From Luzula sylvatica (Eukaryota; Streptophyta; Magnoliopsida; Poales; Juncaceae), in the NCBI GenBank assembly GCA_946800325.1, contig OX326956.1, positions 72,613,087 through 72,677,086 on the forward strand: DNA of 64,000 bases, written 5' to 3'. Below the pieces are notes generated by a model. The model made no database searches. It saw nothing but the letters and a program-made list of their open reading frames with translations, and was not told the origin of the DNA. Positions 1 through 12,179 of the stretch are shown in pieces. The translations under genes were made by a program, and so were the position numbers. Numbering within the stretch: the stretch's first letter is position 1; each line of letters starts with the position of its first letter.

Positions 1-3000
1 AAAAGAATATTAGTTTGTGGTTTTCTTCAAAAAAAGAAAATTAGTTTGTGGTTTTCTTCAATAAAAAGAAAATTAGTTTGTGATTTTCTTCAAAAAAATA
101 AAATTAGTTTGTGGTTTTCTTCAAAAAAAGATAATTAGTTTGTGGTTTTCTTCAAAAAAAGAAAAATTAGTTTGTGGTTTTCTTCAAAAAAAGAAAATTA
201 GTTTGTGGTTTTCATCAAAAAAAGAAAATTAGTTTGTGGTTTTCATCAGAAAAAAAAAATTAGTTTGTGCTTTTCTTCAAAAAAAAAAAATTAGTTTGTG
301 GTTTTCTTCAAAAAAAGAAAATTAGTTTGTGGTTTTCTTCAAAAAAATAATATTAGTTTGTGGTTTTCTTAAAAAAAAAGAAAATAAGTTTGTGGTTTTC
401 TTTGAAAAAAGAAAAATTAGTATGTGGTTTTATTCAAAAAAAGAAAATGAGTTTATGGTTTTCTTCAAAAAAACCAAAATTAGTTTGTGGTTTTATTCAT
501 AAAAAGAAAATTAGTATGTCGTTTTTTTCAAAAAAATAAAATTAGTTTGTGGTTTTCTTCAAAAAAAGAATATTAGTTTGTGGTTTTCTTCAAAAAATGA
601 AAAATTAGTTTGTGGTTTTCTTCTAAAAAAGAATATTAGATTGTGGTTTTCTTCAAAAAACCAAAATTAGTTTGTGGTTTTCTTCAAAAAAAGAACAATT
701 TGTTTGTGGTTTTGTTCAAAAAAAGAAAAATTAGTTTGTGGTTTTCGTCAAAAAAATAATATTAGTTTGTGGTTTTCTTAAAAAAAAGATAAATTAGTTT
801 GTGGGTTTCATCAAAAAAATAAAATTAGTTTGTGGTTTTCTTCAAAAAAAAAACAAAATTTGTTTGTGGTTTTCTTCAAAAAAAAAAAAATTAGTTTGTC
901 GTTTTTCTTCAAAAAAAGAAAATTAGTTTGTCATTTTCTTCAAAAAAAGAATATTAGTTTGTTGTTTTCTTCAAAAAAAGAAAATTAGTTTGTGGTTTTC
1001 TTCAATAAAAAGAAAATTAGTTTGTGGTTTTCTTCAAAAAAATAAAATTAGTTTGTGGTTTTCTTCAAAAAAAGAAATATTAGTATGTGGTTTTCTTCAA
1101 AAAATGAAAAATTCGTATGTGGTTTTCTTAAAAAAAAGAAAAATTAGTTTGTGGTTTTCTTCAAAAAAATAATATTAGTTTGTGTTTTTCTTCAAAAAAG
1201 AAAATTAGTTTGTGGTTTTCTTCAAAAAAAGAAAAAATAGTATGTGGTTTTCTACAACAACAAAAAAATTTGTGTGTGGTTTTCTTCAAAAAAAGAAAAT
1301 TAGTTTGTGGTTTTCTTCAAAAAAAGAACAATTTGTTTGTGGTTTTCTTCAAAAAAAGAAAATTAGTTTGTGGTTTGCGTCAAAAAAGTAATATTAGTTT
1401 GTGGTTTTCTTCAAAAAAAGATAAATTAGTTTGTGGTTATCATCAAAAAAATAAAATTAGTTTGTGGTTTTCTTAAAAAAAAAACAAAATTTGTTTGTGG
1501 TTTTCTTCAAAAAAAGTAAATTAGTTTGTCATTTTCTTCAAAAAAAGAAAATTAGTTTGTCGTTTTCTTCAAAAAAAGAATATTAGTTTGTGGTTTTCTT
1601 CAAAAAATTAAATTAGTTTGTGGTTTTCTTCAATAAAAAGAAAATTAGTTTGTGGTTTTCTTCAAAAAAATAAAATTAGTTTGTTGTTTTCTTCAAAAAA
1701 AAGATAATTAGTTTGTGGTTTTGTTCAAAAAAAGAAAATTAGTTTGTGGTTTTCTTCAAAAAAAGAAAAATTCGTTTGTGGTATTCTTAAAAAAAAGAAA
1801 ATTAGTTTGTGGTTTTGTTCAAAAAAATAATATTAGTTTGTGTTTTTCTTCAAAAACGAAAATTAGTTTGTGGTTTTCTTCAAAAAAAGAAAAAATAGTT
1901 TGTGGTTTTCTACAACAAAAAAAATTTGTTTGTGGTTTTCTGCAAAAAAAGAAAATTAGTTTGTGGTTTTCTTCAAAAAAAGAACAATTTGTTTGTGGTT
2001 TTCTTCAAAAAAAGAAAATTAGTTTGTGGTTTTCGTCAAAAAAATAATAGTAGTTTGTTGTTTTCTTCAAAAAAAGATAAATTAGTTTGTGGTTTTCATC
2101 AAAAAAATAAAATTAGTTTTTGGTTTTCTTCAAGAAAAAAACAAAATTAGTTTGTGGTTTTCTTAAAAAAAGAAAATTAGTTTGTCATTTTCTTCAAAAA
2201 AAGAAAATTAGATTGTCGTTTTCTTCAAAAAAAGAATATTAGTTTGTAGTTTTCTTCAAAAAAAGAAAATTAGTTTGTGGTTTTCTTCAATAAAAAGAAA
2301 ATTAGTTGGTGGTTTTCTTCTAAAAAAGAATATTAGTTTGTGGTTTTCTTCAAAAAACCAAAATTAGTTTGTGGTTTTCTTCAAAAAAAGAATATTAGTT
2401 TGTGTTTTTCTTCAAAAAACCAAAATTAGTTTGTGGTTTTCTTCAAAAAAAAGAAAATTTGTTTGTGGTTTTCTTCTAAAAAAGAAAAATTATTTTCTGG
2501 TTTTCTTCAAAAATGAAAATTTGTTTGTAGTTTTCTTCAAAAAAAGAAAATTAGTTTGTGGTTTTTTTCAAAAAAAATAAAATTAGTCTGTGGTTTTCTT
2601 CAAAATAAGAAAAATTAGTTTGTTGTTTTCTTCAAAAAAAGAAAATCATTTTGTGGATTTCTTCTAAAAAAGAAAACTTAGTATGTGGTTTTGTTGAAAA
2701 AAAAAAATTAGTTTGTTGTTTTTTATAAAAAAAAGAAAAATTAGTTTGTGGTTTTCTTCAAAAAAAAAATTAGTATGCGGTTTTCTTCAAAAAAATAAAT
2801 AAATTTGTATGTGCTCTTCTTCAAAAAAAGAAAAATTAGTATGTGGTTTTCTTCAAAAAAAGAAAATTCGTATGTGGTTTTCTCAAAAAAAAAAAATTAG
2901 TTTGTGGTTTTCTTCAAAAAAATAATATTAGTTTGTGTTTTTCTTCAAAAAAGAAAATTAGTTTGTGGTTTTCTTCAAAAAAAGAAAAAATAGTATGTGG

Positions 3001-4000
3001 TTTTCTACAACAACAAAAAAATTTGTTTGTGGTTTTCTTCGAAAAAAGAAAATTAGTTTGTGGTTTTCTTCAAAAAAAGAACAATTTGTTTGTGGTTTTC
3101 TTCAAAAAAAGAAAATTAGTTTGTGGTTTTCGTCAAAAAAATATTATTAGTTTGTGGTTTTCTTCAAAAAAAGATAAATTAGTTTGTGGTTTTCATCAAA
3201 AAAATAAAATTAGTTTCTGGTTTTCTTCAAAAAAAAACAAAATTTGTTTGTGGTTTTCTTCAAAAAAAGTAAATTAGTTTGTCGTTTTCTTCAAAAAAAG
3301 AAAATTAGTTTGTCGTTTTCTTCAAAAAAAGAATATTAGTTTGTGGTTTTCTTCAAAAAAATAAAATTAGTTTGTGGTTTTCTTCAAAAAAATAATATTA
3401 GTTTGTGGTTTTCTTCAAAAAAAGATAAATTAGTTTGTGGTTTTCATCAAAAAAATAAAATTAGTTTCTGGTTTTCTTCAAAAAAAAACAAAATTTGTTT
3501 GTGGTTTTCTTCGAAAAAAGAAAATTAGTTTGTGGTTTTCTTCAAAAAAAGAACAATTTGTTTGTGGTTTTCTTCAAAAAAAGAAAAATTAGTTTGTGGT
3601 TTTCGTCAAAAAAATAATATTAGTTTGTGGTTTTCTGCAAAAATAAGATAAATTAGTTTGTGGTTTTCATCAAAAAAATAAAATTAGTTTCTGGTTTTCT
3701 TCAAAAAAAAACAAAATTTGTTTGTGGTTTTCTTCAAAAAAAGTAAATTAGTTTGTCGTTTTCTTCAAAAAAAAAAATTAGTTTGTCGTTTTCTTCAAAT
3801 AAAAGAATATTAGTTTGTGGTTTTCTTCAAAAAAAGAAAATTAGTTTGTGGTTTTCTTCCATAAAAAGAAAATTAGTTTGTGGTTTTCTTCTAAAAAATA
3901 AAATTAGTTTGTGGTTTTCTTCAAAAAAAGATAATTAGTTTGTGGTTTTATTCAAAAAAAGAAAAATTAGTTTGTGGTCTTCTTCAAAAAAAAAAATTAG

Positions 4001-4028
4001 TTTGTGGTTTTTAGAAGAAAACCACAAA
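4001..4028. repeat. Inverted-fragment hairpin unit (first of about 25)
   Basis: TTTGTGGTTTT is followed by the loop TAGAAG and then AAAACCACAAA, a perfect 11-bp-arm palindrome. The right arm is the reverse complement of the unit's own GTGGTTTTCTTC, so a piece of one unit has been flipped. Other copies start at 6549, 9157, 11293, 13995, 17635, 22337, 23189, 25940, 26602, 28047, 28427, 29907, 30290, 31766, 32149, 33412, 33733, 34286, 34677, 35934, 36258, 37514, 37839 and 38724, each about 28 bp. The copies at 33,733, 36,258, 37,839 and 38,724 carry GGAAGAAGACCAC, and the one at 34,286 is decayed. None occurs in the first 4 kb. Confidence 0.9.
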
Positions 4029-5399
4029 AAAAGAAAATTAGTTTGTTTCAAAAAAAGAAAAATTAGTTTGTGCTTTTCTTCAAATAAAGAAAATTAGTTT
4101 GTGGTTTTCTTCAAAAAAAGAAAATTAGTTTGTGATTTTCTATATAAAAAGAGAAAATTAATTTGTGGTTTTCTTCAAAAAAAGAAAAATTATTTTCTAG
4201 TTTTCTTCAAAATAAAAAAATTTGTTTGTGGTTTTCTTCAAAAAAAGAAAATAAGTTTGTGGTTTTTTCTTCAAAAAAATAAAAATTAGTGTGTGGTTTT
4301 ATTCAAAAAAAGAAAATGAGTTTATGGTTTTCTTCAAAAAAACCAAAATTTGTTTGTGGTTTTATTCAAAAAAAGAAAAATTAGTATGTCGTTTTCTTCA
4401 AAAAAATAAAATTAGTTTGTGGTTTTCTTCAAAAAAAGAATATTAGTTTGTGGTTTTCTTCAAAAAAAGAAAAATTAGTTTGTGGTTTTCTTATAAAAAA
4501 GAAAACTTAGTTTGTGGTTTTCTTCAAAAAAAGAATATTAGTTTGTGGTTTTCTTCAAAAAACCAAAATTAGTTTGTGGTTTTCTTAAAAAAAAAGAACA
4601 TTTGTTTGTGGTTTTCTTCTAAAAAAGAAAAATTATTTTCTGGTTTTCTTCAAAAATGAAAATTTGTTTGTAGTTTTCTTCAAAAAAAGAAAATTAGTTT
4701 GTGGTTTTCTTCAAAAAAAGAAAATTAGTTTGTGGTTTTCTTCAAAAAAAGAGAAAATTAGTTTGTGGTTTTCTTCAAAAAAAGAAAAATTATTTTCTGG
4801 TTTTCTTCAAAAAAAAAAATTTGTTTGTGGTTTTCTTAAAAAAAAGAAAATTAGTTTGTGGTTTTCTTCAAAAAAATAATATTAGTTTGTGGTTTTCTTC
4901 AAAAAAAGAAAAGAAGTTTGTGGTTTTCTTCAAAAAAAGAAAAATTAGTATGTGGTTTTATTCAAAAAAAGAAAATGAGTTTATGGTTTTCTTCAAAAAA
5001 ACCAAAATTAGTTTGTTGTTTTATTCAAAAAAAGAAAATTAGTATGTCGTTTTCTTCAAAAAAAGAAAATTAGTTTGTGGTTTTCTTCAAAAAAAGAATA
5101 TTAGTTTGTGGTTTTCTTCAAAAAAAGAAAAATTAGTTCGTGGTTTTCTTTAAAAAAAGAAAAAATATTTTCTGGTTTTCTTCAAAAAAAAAAATTTGTT
5201 TGTGGTTTTCTTAAAAAAAAAAAATTAGTTTGTGGTTTTCTTCAAAAAAATAATATTAGTTTGTGGTTTTCTTCAAAAAAAGAAAAGAAGTTTGTGGTTT
5301 TCTTCAAAAAAAGAAAAATTAGTGTGTGGTTTTATTCAAAAAAAGAAAATGAGTTTATGGTTTTCTTCAAAAAAACCAAAATTAGTTTGTGGTTTTCTT

Positions 5400-8300
5400 C
5401 TAAAAATGAATATTAGTTTGTGGTTTTCTTCAAAAAACCAAAATTAGTTTGTGGTTTTCTTCAAAAAAAGAACAATTTGTTTGTGGTTTTGTTCAAAAAA
5501 AGAAAAATTAGTCTGTGGTTTTCGTCAAAAAAATAATATTAGTTTGTGGTTTTCTTAAAAAAAAGATAAATTAGTTTGTGGGTTTCATCAAAAAAATAAA
5601 ATTAGTTTGTGGTTTTCTTCAAAAAAAAAACAAAATTTGTTTGTGGTTTTCTTCAAAAAAAAAAAATTAGTTTGTCATTTTCTTCAAAAAAAGAAAATTA
5701 GTTTGTCATTTTCTTCAAAAAAAGAATATTAGTTTGTGGTTTTCTTCAAGAAAAGAAAATTAGTTTGTGGTTTTCTTCAATAAAAAGAAAATTAGTTTGT
5801 GGTTTTCTTCAAAAAAATAAAATTAGTTTGTGGTTTTATTCAAAAAAAGAAAAATTAGTATGTGGTTTTCTTCAAAAAATGAAAAATTCGTATGTGGTTT
5901 TCTTAAAAAAAAAAAAATTAGTTTGTGGTTTTCTTCAAAAAAATAATATTAGTTTGTGTTTTTCTTCAAAAAAGAAAATTAGTTTGTGGTTTTCTTCAAA
6001 AAAAGAAAAAATAGTATGTGGTTTTCTACAACAACTAAAAAATTTGTGTGTGGTTTTTTTCAAAAAAAGAAAATTAGTTTGTGGTTTTCTTCAAAAAAAG
6101 AACAATTTGTTTGTGGTTTTCTTCAAAAAAAGAAAATTAGTTTGTGGTTTGCGTCAAAAAAGTAATATTAGTTTGTGGTTTTCTTAAAAAAAAGATAAAT
6201 TAGTTTGTGGTTATCATCAAAAAAATAAAATTAGTTTGTGGTTTTCTTAAAAAAAAAACAAAATTTGTTTGTGGTTTTCTTCAAAAAAAGTAAATTAGTT
6301 TGTCGTTTTCTTCAAAAAAAGAAAATTAGTTTGTCGTTTTCTTCAAAAAAAGAATATTAGTTTGTGGTTTTCTTCAAAAAAATAAAATTAGTTTGTGGTT
6401 TTCTTCAATAAAAAGAAAATTAGTTTGTGGTTTTCTTCAAAAAAATAAAATTAGTTTGTTGTTTTCTTCAAAAAAAAGATAATTAGTTTGTGGTTTTATT
6501 CAAAAAAAGAAAAATTAGTTTGTGGTTTTCTTCAAAAAAAAAAATTAGTTTGTGGTTTTTAGAAGAAAACCACAAAAAAAGAAAATTAGTTTGTTTGAAA
6601 AAAAGAAAAATTAGTTTGTGCTTTTCTTCAAAAAAAGAAAATTAGTTTGTGGTTTTCTTCAAAAAAAGAAAATTAGTTTGTGGTTTTCTTCAAAAAAAGA
6701 GAAAATTAGTTTGTGATTTTCTTCAAAAAAATAAAAATTATTTTCTGGTTTTCTTCAAAAAAGAAAATTTGTTTGTGGTTTTCTTTAAAAAAACCAAAAT
6801 TATTTTGTGGTCTTCTTCAAAAAAATAATATTAGTTTGTCGTTTTCTTTAAAAAAATAAAATTAGTTTGTGGTTTTCTTCAAAAAAAGAAAAATTAGTAT
6901 GTGGTTTTCTTCAAAAAATGAAACATTCGTTTGTGGTTTTCTTAGAAAAAAGAAAATTAGTTTGTGGTTTTGTTCAAAAAAATAATATTAGTTTGTGTTT
7001 TTCTTCAAAAAAGAAAATTAGTTTGTGGTTTTCTTCAAAAAAAGAAAAAATAGTTTGTGGTTTTCTACAACAAAAAAAAATTTGTTTGTGGTTTTCTCCA
7101 AAAAAAGAAAATTAGTTTGTGGTTTTCTTCAAAAAAAGAACAATTTGTTTGTGGTTTTCTTCAAAAAATGAAAATTAGTTTGTGGTTTTCGTCAAAAAAA
7201 TAATAATAGTTTGTGGTTTTCTTCAAAAAAAGATAAATTAGTTTGTGGTTTTCATCAAAAAAATAAAATTAGTTTGTGGTTTTCTTCAAAAAAAAAACAA
7301 AATTAGTTTGTGGTTTTCTTCAAAAAAAGAAATTAGTTTGTCGTTTTCTTCAAAAAAAGAAAATTAGTTTGTCATTTTCTTCAAAAAAAGAATATTAGTT
7401 TGTGGTTTTCTTCAAAAAAAGAAAATTAGTTTGTGGTTTTCTTCAATAAAAAGAAAATTAGTTTGTGATTTTCTTCAAAAAAATAAAATTAGTTTGTGGT
7501 TTTCTTCAAAAAAAGATAATTAGTTTGTGGTTTTCTTCAAAAAAAGAAAAATTAGTTTGTGGTTTTCTTCAAAAAAAGAAAGTTAGTTTGTGGTTTTCAT
7601 CAAAAAAAGAAAATTAGTTTGTGGTTTTCATCAGAAAAAAAATTAGTTTGTGCTTTTCTTCAAAAAAAAAAAAATAGTTTGTGGTTTTCTTCAAAAAAAG
7701 AAAATTAGTTTGTGGTTTTCTTCAAAAAAATAATATTAGTTTGTGGTTTTCTTAAAAAAAAAGAAAATAAGTTTGTGGTTTTCTTTAAAAAAAGAAAAAT
7801 TAGTATGTGGTTTTATTCAAAAAAAGAAAATGAGTTTATGGTTTTCTTCAAAAAAACCAAAATTAGTTTGTGGTTTTATTCATAAAAAGAAAATTAGTAT
7901 GTCGTTTTTTTCAAAAAAATAAAATTAGTTTGTGGTTTTCTTCAAAAAAAGAATATTAGTTTGTGGTTTTCTTCAAAAAATGAAAAATTAGTTTGTGGTT
8001 TTCTTCTAAAAAAGAATATTAGTTTGTGGTTTTCTTCAAAAAACCAAAATTAGTTTGTGGTTTTCTTCAAAAAAAGAACAATTTGTTTGTGGTTTTGTTC
8101 AAAAAAAGAAAAATTAGTTTGTGGTTTTCGTCAAAAAAATAATATTAGTTTGTGGTTTTCTTAAAAAAAAGATAAATTAGTTTGTGGGTTTCATCAAAAA
8201 AATAAAATTAGTTTGTGGTTTTCTTCAAAAAAAAAACATAATTTGTTTGTGGTTTTCTTCAAAAAAAAAAAAATTAGTTTGTCGTTTTCTTCAAAAAAAG

Positions 8301-10350
8301 AAAATTAGTTTGTCATTTTCTTCAAAAAAAGAATATTAGTTTGTGGTTTTCTTCAAAAAAAGAAAATTAGTTTGTGGTTTTCTTCAATAAAAAGAAAATT
8401 AGTTTGTGGTTTTCTTCAAAAAAATAAAATTAGTTTGTGGTTTTCTTCAAAAAAAGAAAAATTAGTATGTGGTTTTCTTCAAAAAATGAAAAAATTCGTA
8501 TGTGGTTTTCTTAAAAAAAAGAAAATTAGTTTGTGGTTTTCTTCAAAAAAATAATATTAGTTTGTGTTTTTCTTCAAAAAAGAAAATTAGTTTGTGGTTT
8601 TCTTCAAAAAAAGAAATAATAGTATGTGGTTTTCTACAACAACAAAAAAATTTGTGTGTGGTTTTCTTCAAAAAAAGAAAATTAGTTTGTGGTCTTCTTC
8701 AAAAAAAGAACAATTTGTTTGTGGTTTTCTTCAAAAAAAGAAAATTAGGTTGTGGTTTGCGTCAAAAAAGTAATATTAGTTTGTGGTTTTCTTCAAAAAA
8801 AGATAAATTAGTTTGTGGTTATCATCAAAAAAATAAAATTAGTTTGTGGTTTTCTTAAAAAAAAAACAAAATTTGTTTGTGGTTTTCTTCAAAAAAAGTA
8901 AATTAGTTTGTCGTTTTCGTCAAAAAAAGAAAATTAGTTTGTCGTTTTCTTCAAAAAAAGAATATTAGTTTGTGGTTTTCTTCAAAAAAATAAAATTAGT
9001 TTGTGGTTTTCTTCAATAAAAAGAAAATTAGTTTGTGGTTTTCTTCAAAAAAATAAAATTAGTTTGTTGTTTTCTTCAAAAAAAAGATAATTAGTTTGTG
9101 GTTTTATTCAAAAAAAGAAAAATTAGTTTGTGGTTTTCTTCAAAAAAAAAAATTAGTTTGTGGTTTTTAGAAGAAAACCACAAAAAAAGAAAATTAGTTT
9201 GTTTCAAAAAAAGAAAAATTAGTTTGTGCTTTTCTTCAAAAAAAGAAAATTAGTTTGTGGTTTTCTTCAAAAAAAGAAAATTAGTTTGTGGTTTTCGTCA
9301 AAAAAAGAGAAAATTAGTTTGTGGTTTTCTTCAAAAAAAGAAAAATTATTTTCTGGTTTTCTTCAAAAAAGAAAATTTGTTTGTGGTTTTCTTTAAAAAA
9401 ACCAAAATTATTTTGTGGTCTTCTTCAAAAAAATAATATTAGTTTGTCGTTTTCTTTAAAAAAATAAAATTAGTTTGTGGTTTTCTTCAAAAAAAGAAAA
9501 ATTAGTATCTGGTTTTCTTCAAAAAATGAAACATTCGTTTGTGGTTTTCTTAGAAAAAAGAAAATTAGTTTGTGGTTTTGTTCAAAAAAATAATATTAGT
9601 TTGTGTTTTTCTTCAAAAAAGAAAATTAGTTTGTGGTTTTCTTCAAAAAAAGAAAAAATAGTTTGTGGTTTTCTACAACAAAAAAAAATTTGTTTGTGGT
9701 TTTCTTCAAAAAAAGAAAATTAGTTTGTGGTTTTCTTCAAAAAAAGAACAATTTGTTTGTGGTTTTCTTCAAAAAATGAAAATTAGTTTGTGGTTTTCGT
9801 CAAAAAAATAATATTAGTTTGTGGTTTTCTTCAAAAAAAGATAAATTAGTTTGTGGTTTTCATCAAAAAAATAAAATTAGTTTGTGGTTTTCTTCAAAAA
9901 AAAACAAAATTAGTTTGTGGTTTTCTTCAAAAAAAGAAATTAGTTTGTCGGTTTCTTCAAAAAAAGAAAATTATTTTGTCGTTTTCTTCAAAAAAAGAAT
10001 ATTAGTTTGTGGTTTTCTTCAAAAAAAGAAAATTAGTTTGCGGTTTTCTTCAAAAAAAAGAAAATTAGTTTGTGATTTTCTTCAAAAAAATAAAATTAGT
10101 TTGTGGTTTTCTTCAAAAAAAGATAATTAGTTTGTGGTTTTCTTCAAAAAAAGAAAAATTAGTTTGTGGTTTTCTTCAAAAAAAGAAAATTAGTTTGTGG
10201 TTTTCATCAAAAAAAGAAAATTAGTTTGTGGTTTTCATCAGAAAAAAAAAATTAGTTTGTGCTTTTCTTAAAAAAAAAAAAATTAGTTTGTGGTTTTCGT
10301 CAAAAAAAGAAAATTAGTTTGTGGTTTTCTTCAAAAAAATAATATTAGTT
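5400..10350 (+). repeat. Higher-order repeat family 1 (2.6 kb, two tandem copies)
   Basis: Ordered runs of variant units recur at a fixed offset of about 2,608 bp: the inverted-fragment hairpin at 6,549 and 9,157, the TTCAATAAAAAG unit series near 5,765 and 8,372, and the series near 6,867 and 9,475. The match starts near 5,400/8,008 and ends near 7,742/10,350. From 10,350 a third copy follows with a shorter offset of about 2,136 bp (hairpin at 11,293; unit series at 10,509), that is with about 470 bp (close to 15 units) missing. The first 1-2 kb of the window resembles 7.39-9.1 kb, so it belongs to the same family. Boundaries are read by eye and are good to about 50 bp. Confidence 0.8.
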
Positions 10351-12179
10351 TGTGGTTTTCTTCAAATAAAAAACAAAATTTGTTTGTGGTTTTCTTCAAA
10401 AAAAAAAAAATTAGTTTGTCGTTTTCTTCAAAAAAAGAAAATTAGTTTGTCATTTTCTTCAAAAAAAGAATATTAGTTTGTGGTTTTCTTCAAAAAAAGA
10501 AAATTAGTTTGTGGTTTTCTTCAATAAAAAGAAAATTAGTTTGTGGTTTTCTTCAAAAAAATAAAATTAGTTTGTGGTTTTCTTCAAAAAAAGAAAAATT
10601 AGTATGTGGTTTTCTTCAAAAAATGAAAAATTCGTATGTGGTTTTCTTAAAAAAAATAAAATTAGTTTGTGGTTTTCTTCAAAAAAATAATATTAGTTTG
10701 TGTTTTTCTTCAAAAAAGAAACTTAGTTTGTGGTTTTCTTCAACAAAAGAAAAAATAGTATGTGGTTTTCTACAACAACAAAAAAATTTGTGTGTGGTTT
10801 TCTTCAAAAAAAGAAAATTAGTTTGTGGTCTTCTTCAAAAAAAGAACAATTTGTTTGTGGTTTTCTTCAAAAAAAGAAAATTAGGTTGTGGTTTGCGTCA
10901 AAAAAGTAATATTAGTTTGTGGTTTTCTTCAAAAAAAGATTAATTAGTTTGTGGTTATCATCAAAAAAATAAAATTAGTTTGTGGTTTTCTTAAAAAAAA
11001 AACAAAATTTGTTTGTGGTTTTCTTCAAAAAAAGTAAATTAGTTTGTCGTTTTCTTCAAAAAAAGAAAATTAGTTTGTCGTTTTCTTCAAAAAAAGAATA
11101 TTAGTTTGTGGTTTTCTTCAAAAAAATAAAATTAGTTTGTGGTTTTCTTCAATAAAAAGAAAATTAGTTTGTGGTTTTCTTCAAAAAAATAAAATTAGTT
11201 TGTTGTTTTCTTCAAAAAAAAGATAATTAGTTTGTGGTTTTATTCAAAAAAAGAAAAATTAGTTTGTGGTTTTCTTCAAAAAAAAAAATTAGTTTGTGGT
11301 TTTTAGAAGAAAACCACAAAAAAAGAAAATTAGTTTGTTTCAAAAAAAGAAAAATTAGTTTGTGCTTTTCTTCAAAAAAAGAAAATTAGTTTGTGGTTTT
11401 CTTCAAAAAAAGAAAATTAGTTTGTGGTTTTCGTCAAAAAAAGAGAAAATTAGTTTGTGGTTTTCTTCAAAAAAAGAAAAATTATTTTCTGGTTTTCTTC
11501 AAAATAGAAAATTTGTTTGTGGTTTTCTTTAAAAAAACCAAAATTATTTTGTGGTCTTCTTCAAAAAAATAATATTAGTTTGTCGTTTTCTTTAAAAAAA
11601 TAAAATTAGTTTGTGGTTTTCTTCAAAAAAAGAAAAATTAGTATCTGGTTTTCTTCAAAAAATGAAACATTAGTTTGTGGTTTTCTTAGAAAAAAGAAAA
11701 TTAGTTTGTGGTTTTGTTCAAAAAAATAATATTAGTTTGTGTTTTTCTTCAAAAAAGAAAATTAGTTTGTGGTTTTCTTCAAAAAAAGAAAAAATAGTTT
11801 GTGGTTTTCTACAACAAAAAAAAATTTGTTTGTGGTTTTCTTCAAAAAAAGAAAATTAGTTTGTGGTTTTCTTCAAAAAAAGAACAATTTGTTTGTGGTT
11901 TTCTTCAAAAAATGAAAATTAGTTTGTGGTTTTCGTCAAAAAAATAATATTAGTTTGTGGTTTTCTTCAAAAAAAGATAAATTAGTTTGTGGTTTTCATC
12001 AAAAAAATAAAATTAGTTTGTGGTTTTCTTCAAAAAAAAACAAAATTAGTTTGTGGTTTTCTTCAAAAAAAGAAATTAGTTTGTCGTTTTCTTCAAAAAA
12101 AGAAAATTAGTTTGTCGTTTTCTTCAAAAAAAGAATATTAGTTTGTGGTTTTCTTCAAAAAAAGAAAATTAGTTTGTGG